A model generated the notes under the pieces. It searched no databases. It was not told the origin of the DNA and saw nothing but the letters and a program-made list of their open reading frames with translations. From NCBI GenBank assembly GCA_038503035.1, contig JAVSML010001164.1, positions 124,001 through 188,000 on the forward strand: DNA of 64,000 nucleotides, read 5' to 3'. Below are positions 13,201 through 21,851 of the stretch, piece after piece; position 1 is the stretch's first letter; the number at the start of each line of letters is the position of its first letter. The position numbers and the translations under genes were made by a program. This stretch comes from Crocodylus rhombifer. Its lineage: Eukaryota > Chordata > Crocodylia > Crocodylidae.

Positions 13201-13559
13201 TTTTTCTAATTGGAATACCTGACGCTGCGTTGGAGCTCGCTGCCTCTGAGCCCGGCCCACTGGCTGTACCTGATGTTTAAGGGAAGTCACAACCTGACTA
13301 CGTGAAGAAACAGGTACATTTTGTGGCTGCGGCTCTGCACAAATCTGCAGTTCATCTAGACTCTCCACCTGGGGTGCTGGGGGTTGCTGCAAAACCTGTA
13401 GCGTGACTGGATGAGCTGCTGTGGCAACTTCAGGGGGTTGCAACCTCCCACAGAGCTGAGGTAAAGGAGAGTGTAACCTCGTCACAGTCTCTCCAGTTTG
13501 TTGTTGGCTCTGTTTCTTTTCAGCAAGTCGCGCCGTTTGAAGGATGGGCAACATTCCAC
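994..13559 (-). CDS. EP400-like: EP400-like SNF2-family protein, diverged truncated paralogue (12 coding exons)
   Basis: Coding exons in transcript order: 13219-13559 (ATG at 13552-13554), 10686-10871, 9813-9953, 8039-8096, 7414-7485, 6716-7084, 5514-5650, 3707-3876, 3382-3556, 3152-3288, 2099-2285, 994-1275. All junctions are GT-AG and every phase matches, giving 750 codons including the stop. Order of domains: a Gln/Pro-rich segment, the HSA domain (about residues 113-221), a Ser/acidic linker, then the first SNF2 ATPase lobe with Walker A ([10 protein letters not shown]), a DE box (LVIDERQ), motif III ([11 protein letters not shown]) and the RICNHP-type segment (KICNHPDL). EP400 is the ATPase of the TIP60/p400 complex, which places H2A.Z in chromatin. 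Compared with human EP400 as I recall it, the copy is only about 60% identical by eye, lacks about 640 N-terminal residues and several internal segments, and stops before the second ATPase lobe. Real EP400 is far more conserved among vertebrates, so I call a paralogue. Whether it is translated is unknown. Confidence 0.8.
2099..2285 (-). CDS. EP400-like: EP400-like coding exon 11
   Basis: Encodes [34 protein letters not shown], then [20 protein letters not shown]. Human EP400: GTQEALKSGHFVNVLSILVR, LQRICNHPGLVEPR. 62 codons after the split arginine; ends in phase 0 at AAG|GTTAGT. Confidence 0.87.
3152..3288 (-). CDS. EP400-like: EP400-like coding exon 10
   Basis: Encodes [20 protein letters not shown], then [19 protein letters not shown]. 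This matches the EP400 segment VTQPFILRRTKRDVEKQLTK. Note FQR for LRR in the conserved post-motif III arginine pair. Acceptor CTTTTTAG, donor CCAAG|GTAAAC. Confidence 0.87.
3382..3556 (-). CDS. EP400-like: EP400-like coding exon 9: motif III
   Basis: Encodes [20 protein letters not shown], then [11 protein letters not shown] and [14 protein letters not shown]. Human EP400 has SQQRLLLIDSPLHNTFLELW here. The classical SNF2 motif III (SGTPLQN) is already altered in EP400 and altered further in this copy. Confidence 0.86.
3707..3876 (-). CDS. EP400-like: EP400-like coding exon 8: DE box
   Basis: Encodes [17 protein letters not shown], then [20 protein letters not shown]. The acidic DE pair of motif II is present (human EP400: VIDEMQ). 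The donor AAAG|GTCTGG is weak but gives the correct phase into the next exon. Confidence 0.85.
4250..4740. mobile_element. Miniature inverted-repeat element in EP400-like intron
   Basis: Two 40-base arms, 4404-4443 and 4609-4648, are inverted copies with 39 of 40 matches (AGACACAGCTTTAAATG end). A GC-richer core lies between them, and looser inverted similarity extends outward (CTGATTCGATTTGG near 4280, ATCACTGATTCTCC near 4655). Outer ends are approximate. No transposase coding is visible. Confidence 0.7.
5514..5650 (-). CDS. EP400-like: EP400-like coding exon 7: SNF2 motif Ia region
   Basis: 45 codons after a two-base phase. [17 protein letters not shown], then [11 protein letters not shown] matches the EP400 segment [17 protein letters not shown]. 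Acceptor CTCCATAG, donor ACAG|GTACTG. Confidence 0.87.
5759..6594. mobile_element. Non-autonomous hAT-type element (long family)
   Basis: The left end (AGGGATGAGCAATTATTTGG) and right end (CTGTATTTTGCCCACCACTG) resemble the ends of the elements at 8891, 48307 and 48953. The flanking 8-mers agCAAAT-like and ataTAAAG-like agree only 5 of 8, so the copy is old. The GC-rich interior has open frames on both strands without family similarity. It lies in the intron after the DE-box-side exons of the EP400-like gene. Confidence 0.6.
6716..7084 (-). CDS. EP400-like: EP400-like coding exon 6: poly-Ala run and Walker A
   Basis: 369 bases, phase 1 to 1. It encodes [12 protein letters not shown], an eight-alanine run, [14 protein letters not shown], then [20 protein letters not shown] and [17 protein letters not shown], ending FAHLACSEG. 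The GLGKT Walker A motif is intact, so ATP binding is plausible. The alanine run sits in the segment corresponding to human ADVTAVAEAILPKG and comes from a CAG/GCA microsatellite. Confidence 0.88.
6937..6961 (-). repeat. Coding trinucleotide repeat (GCT/GCA)n, eight alanines
   Basis: Seven CAG units on the plus strand read as alanine codons on the coding strand, inside an exon of the EP400-like gene. The length is a multiple of three and leaves the frame open. Confidence 0.9.
7414..7485 (-). CDS. EP400-like: EP400-like coding exon 5: acidic linker
   Basis: 72 bases, phase 1 to 1. Encodes [10 protein letters not shown], then [11 protein letters not shown], comparable with human EP400 EEANEGVVDHQTELSNLAKE. 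The human exon that follows (LLDLMKLYEGAF region) is not found here; the next exon joins in phase without it. Confidence 0.7.
8039..8096 (-). CDS. EP400-like: EP400-like coding exon 4: linker
   Basis: 19 codons plus one base, beginning in phase 0. [19 protein letters not shown] resembles human EP400 GMSGRKRKASISLTDDE. Acceptor TTATTTAG, donor AAAG|GTCTGT. Confidence 0.65.
8621..8640 (-). pseudogene. Possible decayed remnant of the next HSA exon
   Basis: An AG acceptor (AATTTTCAG) is followed by codons VLIEELR and then a GTATGT donor only 20 bases in. Human EP400 has VVEIKLRVELEEKRKK at this point. Including this 20-base piece would shift the frame of the following exons to an early stop, so it is probably skipped or dead. 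The similarity is short and could be chance. Confidence 0.25.
8891..9077. mobile_element. hAT-type MITE, 187 bp, with perfect 8-bp target duplication
   Basis: Starts CAGGGGCGGGCAATTATTTT and ends CATTTTGCTCACCCCTG, imperfect terminal inverted repeats. The 8-bp direct repeat GTATAGAC flanks it exactly (8883-8890 and 9078-9085). Same family and the same 187-bp length as the copy at 48307-48493. Confidence 0.92.
9600..9720. repeat. Possible interspersed repeat fragment
   Basis: The stretch around 9625-9655 (GGTTGTAGCCATGTTGGTCT) resembles the start of a repeat common in reptile genomes, from memory. Only a short piece is recognisable. Confidence 0.3.
9813..9953 (-). CDS. EP400-like: EP400-like coding exon 3: HSA domain, second part
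   Basis: 47 codons, phase 0 to 0. The peptide [15 protein letters not shown], then [16 protein letters not shown] and REIEYFW, aligns with human EP400 LVRTVVRHHEEKQLR, ERGKKEEQSRLRRIAA and REIECFW (recalled). Acceptor TTATACAG, donor AAACAG|GTACAT. Confidence 0.87.
10505..10630 (-). repeat. MIR SINE fragment
   Basis: Reads as the reverse complement of the MIR core and 3' part: AGTTAAG, then CCCAAAGTCACACAGACAG and AGGCCTCCTGA correspond to the CTGTGTGACCTTGGGCAAGT region. Lies just beyond the HSA exon. Confidence 0.65.
10686..10871 (-). CDS. EP400-like: EP400-like coding exon 2: HSA domain, first part
   Basis: Reads [13 protein letters not shown], then [20 protein letters not shown] and [19 protein letters not shown]. 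This is the best conserved part of the gene and is diagnostic for the EP400/Domino HSA domain, which in family members recruits actin and actin-related proteins. Phase 0 at both ends; 62 codons; acceptor TTTTAAG, donor AAG|GTAATG. Confidence 0.88.
11500..11918 (+). mobile_element. CR1 LINE, 3' end fragment
   Basis: Retains the end of the CR1 second reading frame (for example AAGTTTATCAGGGGTGCGCA, translating KFIRGAHQ, and LGERLFTE in one frame) with internal stops, then the 3' tail with TATGATCTTCCGAGGTCCCT, TTCCAGCCC and TCTATGAAA. Truncated at the 5' end and inactive. In an intron of the EP400-like gene. Confidence 0.85.
13219..13559 (-). CDS. EP400-like: EP400-like coding exon 1: Gln/Pro-rich N-terminus
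   Basis: Bounded by TTTGCAG acceptor and CAG|GTATTCC donor. It starts in phase 1 (G|GT GGA ATG), so either translation starts at the ATG at 13552-13554 (purine at -3) or an upstream exon reads into it. The peptide runs [19 protein letters not shown], then [15 protein letters not shown]; this matches human EP400 around residue 640 (PTPQAAQLAGQRQSQQQ and LHTPLPQLPGRLPP, recalled). It ends in phase 0 and joins directly to the HSA exon. Confidence 0.75.
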
Positions 13560-13701
13560 CTGCAAAGCAAGAAAAATGTGACAAAATAATCTTAAGAGTC
13601 AAAACACCATATTTAACCAGCAAAAAGAAAAAAAAACACATTTTTGAGAACCAGCTTGTTTGTTGCAGGACACCGGCATCACTGCAAACCAAATTACATA
13701 C

Positions 13702-13790
13702 CTAAAGCCTGCAAAGCAATCAGTGTATTCAAGTGGGCAGCGGATTGATGCTGCTCTTTAGGCAGAAAGCAGGCTGAGTTTCTCCTTATA
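13702..13790 (-). other. Possible upstream exon of the EP400-like gene
   Basis: A good donor, TTTAG|GTATGT at 13696-13701, closes an open frame reading AAHLNTLIALQALG that joins in phase to the next exon's GM. Human EP400 reads PLQQLMPTAQGGM at this junction, so the splice position is conserved. No ATG occurs in the frame and a stop lies upstream, so this may be 5' UTR. The upstream end is not determined. Confidence 0.45.
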
Positions 13791-13799
13791 CAGTTGCAA

Positions 13800-16400
13800 G
13801 AAAGAGGCAACAGCTAGGCAACCAGCCTGTGTAACACAATATCAAATGATCAAAAAGGAATGACTCTGCTGCAACAACATCAATTAAGAAAGACAGCAAA
13901 TGAGACACAGAGGGGAGAAAACCGAAGCTCAAAGCTTGGATGTGCAACGCCCATTAAGTTGCTAGGAATTTTCTCTAGAGGGGGGTTTATCTTATATTAA
14001 TTGGTATTAGGTGTAATGTTCCAATTAGAGTATATATAATTTAAGCAATTATCTTTAATTACAAAGCTAAAACCAGACTAGCCACAGTCACTTGCATTAT
14101 TAAAAGTTTACAATAAAGCTCTAAACAGCCGTACTGGGTCCGTCAGTTTTTATTTTCAAACTTCTCTCCGGTAGCTAATACCGATGGTGCGAACTTTTGC
14201 AGACAAAAACTAGGACTGTGAAAACATTCCCACGAGAACAACACTAGTCATTTTACTGTAATATGGTGGCCCTGCTGTAGAAAGTCTTGCTCATTAGAGC
14301 ACTCCCTATACCAGCTGTGGCTCAGCCTCATTATGTGATAAACACCCTCAAATCTCCACTGATTTCAAAGGGAGTTAAGACAGCCCGCTCTTCACAGGGC
14401 AATAATTTTCCATTCCTTACTTTACTGCTGTAATTGACATGATCAGAATTGTAGTGAACTGAACAAATCCTATGAATGATCCAGTTTGAAACCAATATAA
14501 CATGTTGGATGAAAACAGCCACACTTAAAATGACCCTTAGAGGGAAACAGTGAGCAGGCAGTATGTAAATAAATCACACACACACAAAAACCTTGACAAA
14601 CCCACTAATGCGGCATACTATAACTGTTATCAAGGCCAACGGTATGATTTTAAAGGCAATTTTTTTGTTTGAATCAATGTGAGACACAGACCTTGGTAAG
14701 AGAGCTGATATTTCTATAATACTACATTCAGTGAAGGACAGAAATCCTGGGGTGACACAGTTCAGAAATAATGGAGATTATCTGATTAAACTGCTGCTAA
14801 AATGAAGGAACTTGAACTTGCATGTAACAGAGCTGCTGAACTTAAAGGAGTAAGCATCTTTGTCTCAGAAAGACTGTTTTGGGAAAAAGGAAAGGGAAGT
14901 TAGTTCTCTAAAAAGTGTCTACAAAAAACAAGACTGCTTGATTTAGAATATCTGATTAAGCAGCTCTTACACTGAAACCTGAAGCCAGATAAAGCATATT
15001 TGTTTGGTGTCCATATACTGTTACAACCGGGTTTCTATCATACTGGCACACACAATTATGAACGCCTCTGGCTTTTCACAAGGAACCTGTTTAAATTTGA
15101 AACAAAACCAGAAGGATTTCTTAATTTCGTTCCCATTATACAAGAATGCTAGATACCCCGAATGTGATATAAGGAACAAGCATAGCATCCACTGGATCTG
15201 GTAATGCTCTGGGTCAAAGCTGAGACCCAACTCCACAGGAAGCCGAGGAGACGGAAAGAAGAAAGAAAAATGAGCAAGCATTATTTTATACATGACTAGC
15301 CAAAGACAGTCAGGTCTGTTTCTTTTCTGTTACGATGGGATGAATTCCATACCATTTCAAAAGTAGAGAAACTAATCATTGGAGAAAAGAAGGAAAAATT
15401 CATAAACACTGAGGTATGCCAGCTGCCAGAACCGGCACGGAGCAATCAAGATCTGAAGCTGACTGGTGGTGGCACAACTAAAATCAAGAATGTTTCACGC
15501 TATGTCAAAGGCAGGAAGATCTCCCCAGCAGGTGCATGTAGCAATACCTCATTATACCACCAGGAAGCAACAAACATCCACAAAGTTAGGAGATGCTTTG
15601 TAAGAAGGGTTCAGAAGGCTTTCCCCTTTCCTGAAGCTGCTTCTTTAAAAACAAGTGCAATGACTGAAAGAAAAATGTTAGTCTAGGATGAAGGCAAAAC
15701 CGTGTTTCATAGACATTTCATAGACATTAGGGCTGGAAGGTACCTCGGAAGATCTCTGAGTCCACCCCCACCGTGTTAATCATGGGTGTCCTGATCTGTC
15801 CCTTCACCTACATTTAGTGGCAACCGTAAATCCTCCTGGATCACAGCGCATGCATGAGGGCCACCCAGACCTTCGATGCATGTGCCTGGGCATGAGTTTT
15901 TAGAGGAGCGGAGGCTGAAGGAGGCAATAATATTTGCATCACATACCCGCAGCTCAGAAAGTCCTTGCCCCAGCTACAACAGCAAGCCACAACACTATGG
16001 TATCAAACTGCTTTAAAGAGTCCACCAGCTGTTTCAAGGTTTCCTAATCTAACCCAAAGCAGGATTTCTCTTTGAACCAGATCGTGCACTCGTGGGATAA
16101 TACCTGTGGCTATGTGAAGATCTATATATGGAGGATCCCTCTGTTTCTCCTTAATATTCATGACTTCCAAAGGCATTTCTAAAAGCTTTCCCCAAATCGC
16201 CATCCCTCGCACGCAATCGCTGTTCTTTCAGGACGCACACCAGAAACAAACGGTTTCGCCGCTCCTTTGCGTTGGCCAAAATGCTGGCGGCGGCAAGCGA
16301 GAGAGGAACAGAAACGTCCTCGGTCATACCCAGCTCGCCGCCCCCGTCAGCCGCCGCGTGACAAGCCCAGGGAACCTGCCGACCGGTCCGACCCGGTCAA
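13800..16400. other. First intron region of the EP400-like gene; no other gene seen
   Basis: AT-rich single-copy-looking sequence. The only recognisable repeat is a CR1 3' end at about 15705-15800. Short open frames lack family similarity. Confidence 0.5.
15705..15800 (-). mobile_element. CR1 LINE 3' end fragment, reverse orientation
   Basis: TTTCATAGACATTAGGGCTG followed by GGAAGGTACCTCGGAAGATC is the reverse complement of the CR1 tail seen at 11870-11918. Confidence 0.75.
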
Positions 16401-17200
16401 CGTGGGCTTTTTAAGTGACGCAAGGCAACGCTTACCTCGTCACGGAGGGAACGAGCCACGGCTCTTCCCCCCGGTGTAGCCAAACCCATCCGAAAACGGC
16501 ACCGAACACTTCTCTTGGACAACGGTCGCTCGCGTAGACTTGTCACCTGTTGGCGGCACGAGAAGCAGGTCACGGGAGGCTAGGAAAGGAGCCCCTTCAG
16601 GACACGCGTCTACAGGTGGGCGCGGGACTCCCGAACACGGGCAAAACCCCACTGAGACTGGGGTGGGGGGGTTCGTTCCCTTGCGGCGCTGGGCTCTGGG
16701 GAGGAAGGCGACACTCGCGGAAGGAGGGGATGGCGACTGGCCCCTCGTCCTGCCCTGGGGCAATACTGGGCCCTGCAGCCTCCAGAGCACAGGCCCTAGC
16801 GACCCCTAGCGACCCCCTCTGCCCTGGGGCCGCCAGCCCCGGCCCCGCCCCCTCAGGCCTGGCTCCGCCCCCACAGCCCGGCGGGGGCGGGGCGCGTGGC
16901 GGCGACTCTAGAACACTGCCCTCGCCCCGCCCCCTCCCCAAGGCCACGCCCCCACGAGACCACTGCAGGCTGCCGCGGGGAGAACGCCGGGTGGGCGATA
17001 CCACTGCGCGGCTACTCGCACGGATCAGCACCGGCGAGGGACGGGAGGGGGGAATGGAGAGTCCTGGGGACGGGTGCCCGGCTGGGACAGACTGCAGAGC
17101 GTTTACGGACGCCTGCGCTTTTACCGCTAGGGGCGCTGGGGCCGTGGGCGGCGGGGGGGAGGGAAGCTCCCCTCGCGCTGTGCTGCGGTCAGCGCCTTAA
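16200..17200. promoter_or_regulatory. CpG island promoter, EP400-like gene
   Basis: Dense CpG and high GC against an AT-rich surround. Sp1-type GC boxes occur at about 16842-16852, 16863-16872, 16883-16893 and 16924-16934 on both orientations. The likely product is the minus-strand EP400-like transcript; a divergent plus-strand transcript is possible but no gene is visible there. Confidence 0.75.
16436..16620 (-). other. Putative non-coding first exon of the EP400-like gene
   Basis: A consensus donor, GACGAG|GTAAGCG at 16429-16435, lies inside the CpG island on the minus strand, correctly oriented for the EP400-like gene. The upstream (right) end is a guess. No frame here joins to the coding exons, so it would be 5' UTR. 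Confidence 0.5.
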
Positions 17201-17204
17201 CGCT

Positions 17205-17465
17205 CGAGTTTCATGTCAAAATGACAGAAAACGCATAAACAAACAATAAGTAAATATACAGAAAAGGAAAAACGAAACCTCATAGAGAGGAACAATAACA
17301 TGCAAAAGAAAACTCAAGGGAAAAGGAAAAAAAAGAACAGTTTAATTAAAAAAAAATGAAAGCGCTAGAAAGCAACATACAGGAAATAAGCCAAATATAA
17401 AACAAATACATAAAAATCAAGAGGTCATTAAAAATAGCAAAACAAAGTAAAGAGAAGAAGGGTAA
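17205..17465. repeat. A-rich low-complexity block
   Basis: About 260 bases dominated by A on the plus strand (runs such as GGAAAAGGAAAAAAAAG), sharply separating two CpG-rich stretches (to 17200 and from about 17490 to 17680). No tail-bearing retrocopy can be attached to it. Confidence 0.7.
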
Positions 17466-17859
17466 TAAACCAGGGTGGCACGGTTGCAGCAAGCAGCACC
17501 CGGGGCGCAGGGCTTCCCACGGGGCCGAGCAGACCCGGGAGCCCAGAGGGACAGGGTGGGCCGCGCCGACCGCGCGCGCACGCTTCCAGCCGGTCCCGGT
17601 CTCTGTCGCACACAGTCCCCTTCCCTTTTACCAATCTAGCGCTCCCAGAGACCCCGCTCTCCGGCTGGGCCGAGCGCTGCTGGCGCAACGTTACCTTAAA
17701 CCAACACCTCTTGCTTTCCCGTAAGGGCCTCCAACAGGGGAGGCTGCAAGCGACAGGAGCAAACCCCCTTATACCCTGGTCGCTCTCCCTTTCAGCATCC
17801 ACGCTCTGCCCGTGACACAGGTATACTTTTTGCAGTTCAGACCTCTCATTTCTCATCAG

Positions 17860-18243
17860 TCATTTTGAGTTGCTCTTGGCCCCGTGGCGCTTGGGTTTCC
17901 TGAGCGGCAGCACGGCCTGGATGTTGGGCAGGACCCCACCTTCGAGCTGCCGGGCGAAGCGGCAATTGCCGTTTTGCTCCTCGGCGTTGGGAACGGCCAG
18001 CTGCAGGTGCCGAGGGACGATGCACGTCTTCTTGCTGTCCCTGGGCCATGTTGCCCCCCCTCTCAGCCATCAGGTACTCCAGCACGGCAGCCATAGAGAC
18101 AAGGACTCCAGCGCCATCCCGTTCAGCATACTTACCTTTTTGGAGCAGCCAATGCACATGGTCCACGGGAAGCTGCAATCCTGCCTGTGTGCATCGAGAC
18201 TTGACCTTAGCCCTTTACTTCCCTGCTTTCCCCAGGCCTACTT
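17860..18243 (-). pseudogene. Histone H2A pseudogene (frameshifted)
   Basis: Minus-strand translation gives [20 protein letters not shown], then [10 protein letters not shown]; after a frame change, [19 protein letters not shown] and [20 protein letters not shown], ending in a normal H2A-like stop (TGA at 17860-17862). These are the core H2A segments ([44 protein letters not shown]). Breaks: a stop within the N-terminal tail (GKAGK then TAA), a frameshift after [10 protein letters not shown] with loss of the ILELAG segment, and many substitutions at normally invariant sites. No histone 3' stem-loop is visible downstream. Probably a retrocopy. Confidence 0.88.
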
Positions 18244-18335
18244 ATCATCAGGGTCTTTAGGGTACGTTCCCGAGTGGGTATGTGGGTGCAAAGAATTTGA
18301 AGCTGGCCTCCTGTAGTTCAAGTGAATATCCAATT

Positions 18336-18539
18336 CAGAGGTTCCCAAACCCCGGACCACAAAGGGTTGGCTGCCAAACTGGAAGTCCAAAAGTGAACAG
18401 CGTACTGCAGGCTGGCAGCCAGTCCCACAATACGCCGCTCGCTTACAGTCTGCAGCAAGCTGGTCCGCAGTTTGCCGGTCCACGGTCACTTCCAATCCAC
18501 AGTTTGCTGGTCCATGGTCTAAAAAGGGTGGGAACTACT
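18336..18539. mobile_element. hAT (Charlie-like) MITE
   Basis: Ends CAGAGGTTCCCAAACC and GGGTGGGAACTACT are imperfect inverted repeats of the CAGTGGTTCCCAAAC type. Flanking 8-mers ATCCAATT (18328-18335) and ATCCTAAT (18540-18547) look like a decayed target duplication. Confidence 0.8.
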
Positions 18540-19075
18540 ATCCTAATTCATTCGACTAGTGAGTAAAGAGGATCTTTTTCCTCCCTGGGTTTGTGACACT
18601 CACCTTTCGTGGTTATTTTTTAAAACTGCCATAATATGGGACGTGTTCCACCTAAATCAAATAAAATTTGATTCAACCAATTTAAAACAAACAAACAAAA
18701 AAAACAACCAACCAACCAAAAACTTTCCCTCTTGAATTAGCCAAACATTTTTGGCTTTTGATTTTTTCAGTTGACAGCCGAATTGAAAAATTAACAACTT
18801 GTACAGTCACCTGAGGAAAAGAAGAAGGAAAGCTGGCCAGTTCTGTCCAACTTGTATGCTGGGCACAAAGTAAACTAACAGCACGCCAAACGAAGTTTTG
18901 CATGTGAACGATCCAATTTTTTGTTTTGTTTTGTTTTTATAGGCTACAAATAAGAATTCCCACCGACATCAACCGAGTTGTCCGTATTCCCATGGCATTC
19001 CCCACAGATTGAAATGCATTTAAGAGAAGGAAAAAAGGTTATCATGATCAAGCTAAGCTGTCCAAAACAGGCATA

Positions 19076-19622
19076 CAGGCAGTCCTCGACTTACAAGGTT
19101 TCGAGTTACAACGCTTCACACTTACAACGTTTATAAATCGATGCGACTTTATGATGTCAGTTTCGACTTGTACAACGCTTGATCCAATGCGACGCCACGC
19201 CAGCGAACGGTTCGCTGCGTCGCCCATGTCCCTGGAGAACATCTGTCCAAACTTCCTTGGATGCTTTCTTTAAGAACCCAGACGAGACTCCAGAAAAACT
19301 TGCAGCCAAGACTCCCGAGAAGAATCCAGCCAAGAGCCTTTCAAAAAGTCCAGCAAAGTCACCTCAAAGAAGTCCTTCCAAATCAATGATTGCTATTTAC
19401 AATATAAATACATTCACGTAACTATATTACTCATCTATAATTGATTGAGTACAAAAGTCTGGGTTATTTTTGGTGAAAATAGGGTAATCGGGCCTTGGTT
19501 CAGGAACCACTCTCTCATTTATAACATTGTTTCTTGTGAGAAAATTGGTTTCGAGTCGCAATGTTTCGACTTAAGATGCGGTTTTCAGGAACCAATTGTG
19601 TTGTAAGCCTGAGGACTGCCTG
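19076..19622 (+). mobile_element. Tigger/pogo-type DNA transposon remnant
   Basis: Starts CAGGCAGTCCTCGACTTACA and ends TAAGCCTGAGGACTGCCTG, bounded on both sides by TA (19074-19075, 19623-19624), as in Tc1/mariner elements. A plus-strand frame (about 19205-19390) keeps SVQTSLDAFFKNPDETPEK followed by repeated TPEK, SPAK and SPSK units, which looks like a transposase C-terminal tail. 547 bp, non-autonomous. A second copy lies inverted at 39323-39864. Confidence 0.85.
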
Positions 19623-19624
19623 TA

Positions 19625-21050
19625 TAAACAAAAAAATCTAGGGAGAAAGCACATTTTCTGCAGACAGATTGAGATGTGCCTGTTACTAGGCAAATATAAA
19701 CCAAGATGCTCTGGAAATAAAGCCTCCAATTAAAAACCAAACCAAAAAACACTCTCTCTCCTGCAAGAAACAATTACTTGACATTAAATGAGAAATTATT
19801 CCGGCAGAACTGGATCCCAGAAGGAATCAGAAGGCCACAGGCCTCAAAAACACAACGTTTAATACATTTCATAGAATAGAACAGATTGGACTTCAAAGAG
19901 GAAATAATACTGGATCTCAGGGAGACCACAGGCTTGATTCATAAACCCAGGAGTAAGAAGGCTGCAGTTTGTGCAAACATGCTAGGGTCATGGGGTCAGT
20001 AAGAACTTACAACCTCTGCCTCAAGTTTCTTCCTAGAAAGGAGGCTTTAATTCCTGTCCCACAAAGAAATAAGTATCCTATCAAGCCCAGCTCAACAGGA
20101 ATGTACCGAATCTGCCGGGTTCCTACACATCCCACTCCTGGCACCTTCCGAGAGGCAAGCGCTGCCTTCAGACACCTGCCCCATCCTTGCTGGACAGGGT
20201 TTGCAGGATGCTTGCACCTCTGCTCCTCCCTCCCATGCCCCAAAGGGAACTAGATGGCTAATTAACTGGATTTAATTAAGCCACAATTAAGTTCAGATGG
20301 GGAAGACCACCTAAGCAGCTTCACGTGCCCCGAACAGAGAAAGCATATTTACTTCCCAAAGAAAGAGTCCTTCATACCTTCCACATACAGAACGAAAGGT
20401 CTCCTGGACATGTCACATACTTACCCCTCTAGTCTCCCGAAAGTAGGAGTGTATTCTCTACAGAGTTTGGGCCCAATTTTCAACTACCACATCCAAAGCC
20501 GTATGCCTAGTTTGTACACCGTCTTGGCAGCACATATCAATCCCATGCACTGCCCGATTCTGCAGGGAGAGTTGGAATGAGGATTTGCACATGCAAGCAT
20601 TAGGCCTTGAAACCTACTGAAACTTGGTCCTTCCACTTCACATGCACACAGACTGATTTAAACCAAAAAAACCCCCCATGACATGCAGGTACCTCGCTAC
20701 CTCTAAAAAGATCAATCCTACAGCAAAGCACTTGTTGATCTACCAGATGCAGTGCCAAGCCCTTTTCAAGGTTGCACACTTGGGGTTTCTGATTCTAGCA
20801 TTTCCCCAGGGCTTTGTGTGATCCAAGCGCTGTACAAGCCTCAGCCAATGTACTTATGAAATAATAGCTTAGGCTGGAGACACTCAGTACACGCAGACAG
20901 CTGTAAATCTATATTTTGGGATTGTCCAAGGATAAGGACACACTTGGATGACGTAACACTAACAAGGACATTGTCAAAATAAAAGATCCATCTCGTCTCC
21001 TAGTACATATCAGGCCACATTTCCAAATTAAGGGGTCCTACTTACCCAAG
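19625..21050. other. Intergenic sequence; no gene recognised
   Basis: Between the Tigger element and the PUS1 3' end. No conserved frame or recognisable repeat beyond short AT-rich runs. Confidence 0.5.
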
Positions 21051-21051
21051 G

Positions 21052-21266
21052 CAGGGGTAGACATCCCGTGACATGCATGCCACAAATGGCATAGGCAGCC
21101 TGTGTAGCATACAGCAGAGTTGGGAGGGGACACATGCCACAGTGGCATATTAAGCAGGAACCAGAAAGCAAAGCAACACCACAGGCAGGGGAAAAGAATC
21201 AGAGTAGCACTTGGGAAGGGTCTGGGTTTAATTTGTGGCACACCTGCCAAAAAGGCTGGCCCCCAC
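21052..21266. mobile_element. Probable hAT-type MITE
   Basis: Starts CAGGGGTAGACATCCCGTGA and ends GGCTGGCCCCCACTA, with internal GCCACAAATGGCA-like sequence as in other CAGGGGT hAT elements. No clear target duplication, so the ends are uncertain. Confidence 0.45.
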
Positions 21267-21851
21267 TAATGTTATGACCAGTTTCTTAAGCTTGCAAAAG
21301 TTAAAAGAGCAAAGAAAGTTTGACTTTCATTGGTGAGAGAAATCAGGGCCATCAGTAAGACAGGAGATCTCAGGCCAAACACAAGGGATTCTGTGTGGAA
21401 GTGACATATCATACACAGGATAAAATAAGATTCTGACATTTAGACACTGTTTCAGCTGCAGATGGGAATGTTCTACAAAAGAAAGGTTTTCAAAAAGCTA
21501 GTTCAGGGAGGTCTTTAATCCATAAAATAAAAATGAGAAAAAGCTGTTGTTTGTTTTTTTTATATTTCCCCCTGTAAAGACTGTACATATTTAAATAACT
21601 GTATTTTTCAAGTAAGCACTTTTACTGTAATAAAAACAATTCAAATGGCAAGGAAAAGAGCTCCGCCTGCACGAGGAAGTTCCCTTCTGAAGCACATTTT
21701 CTTTTCAGTGATTAGTTTTCAAGTATTCCAATTCAAATGCACTGGTTAGTCCTGTAAATTGTCAGTTTTGTTGTCACTTTGCATTGCTTTTCCAGCTCAG
21801 TTCCTTTTGGTCATAAGCATTCCTCTGCTCAGCACATAAATGAACTTCTCC

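Noticed and set aside
16550..17200. 216-codon plus-strand frame and other long frames in the CpG island
   Set aside because: GC-rich sequence lacks stop codons by composition; the products are Pro/Gly/Arg-rich with no domain.
17870..18316. 148-codon plus-strand frame
   Set aside because: Antisense of the H2A pseudogene.
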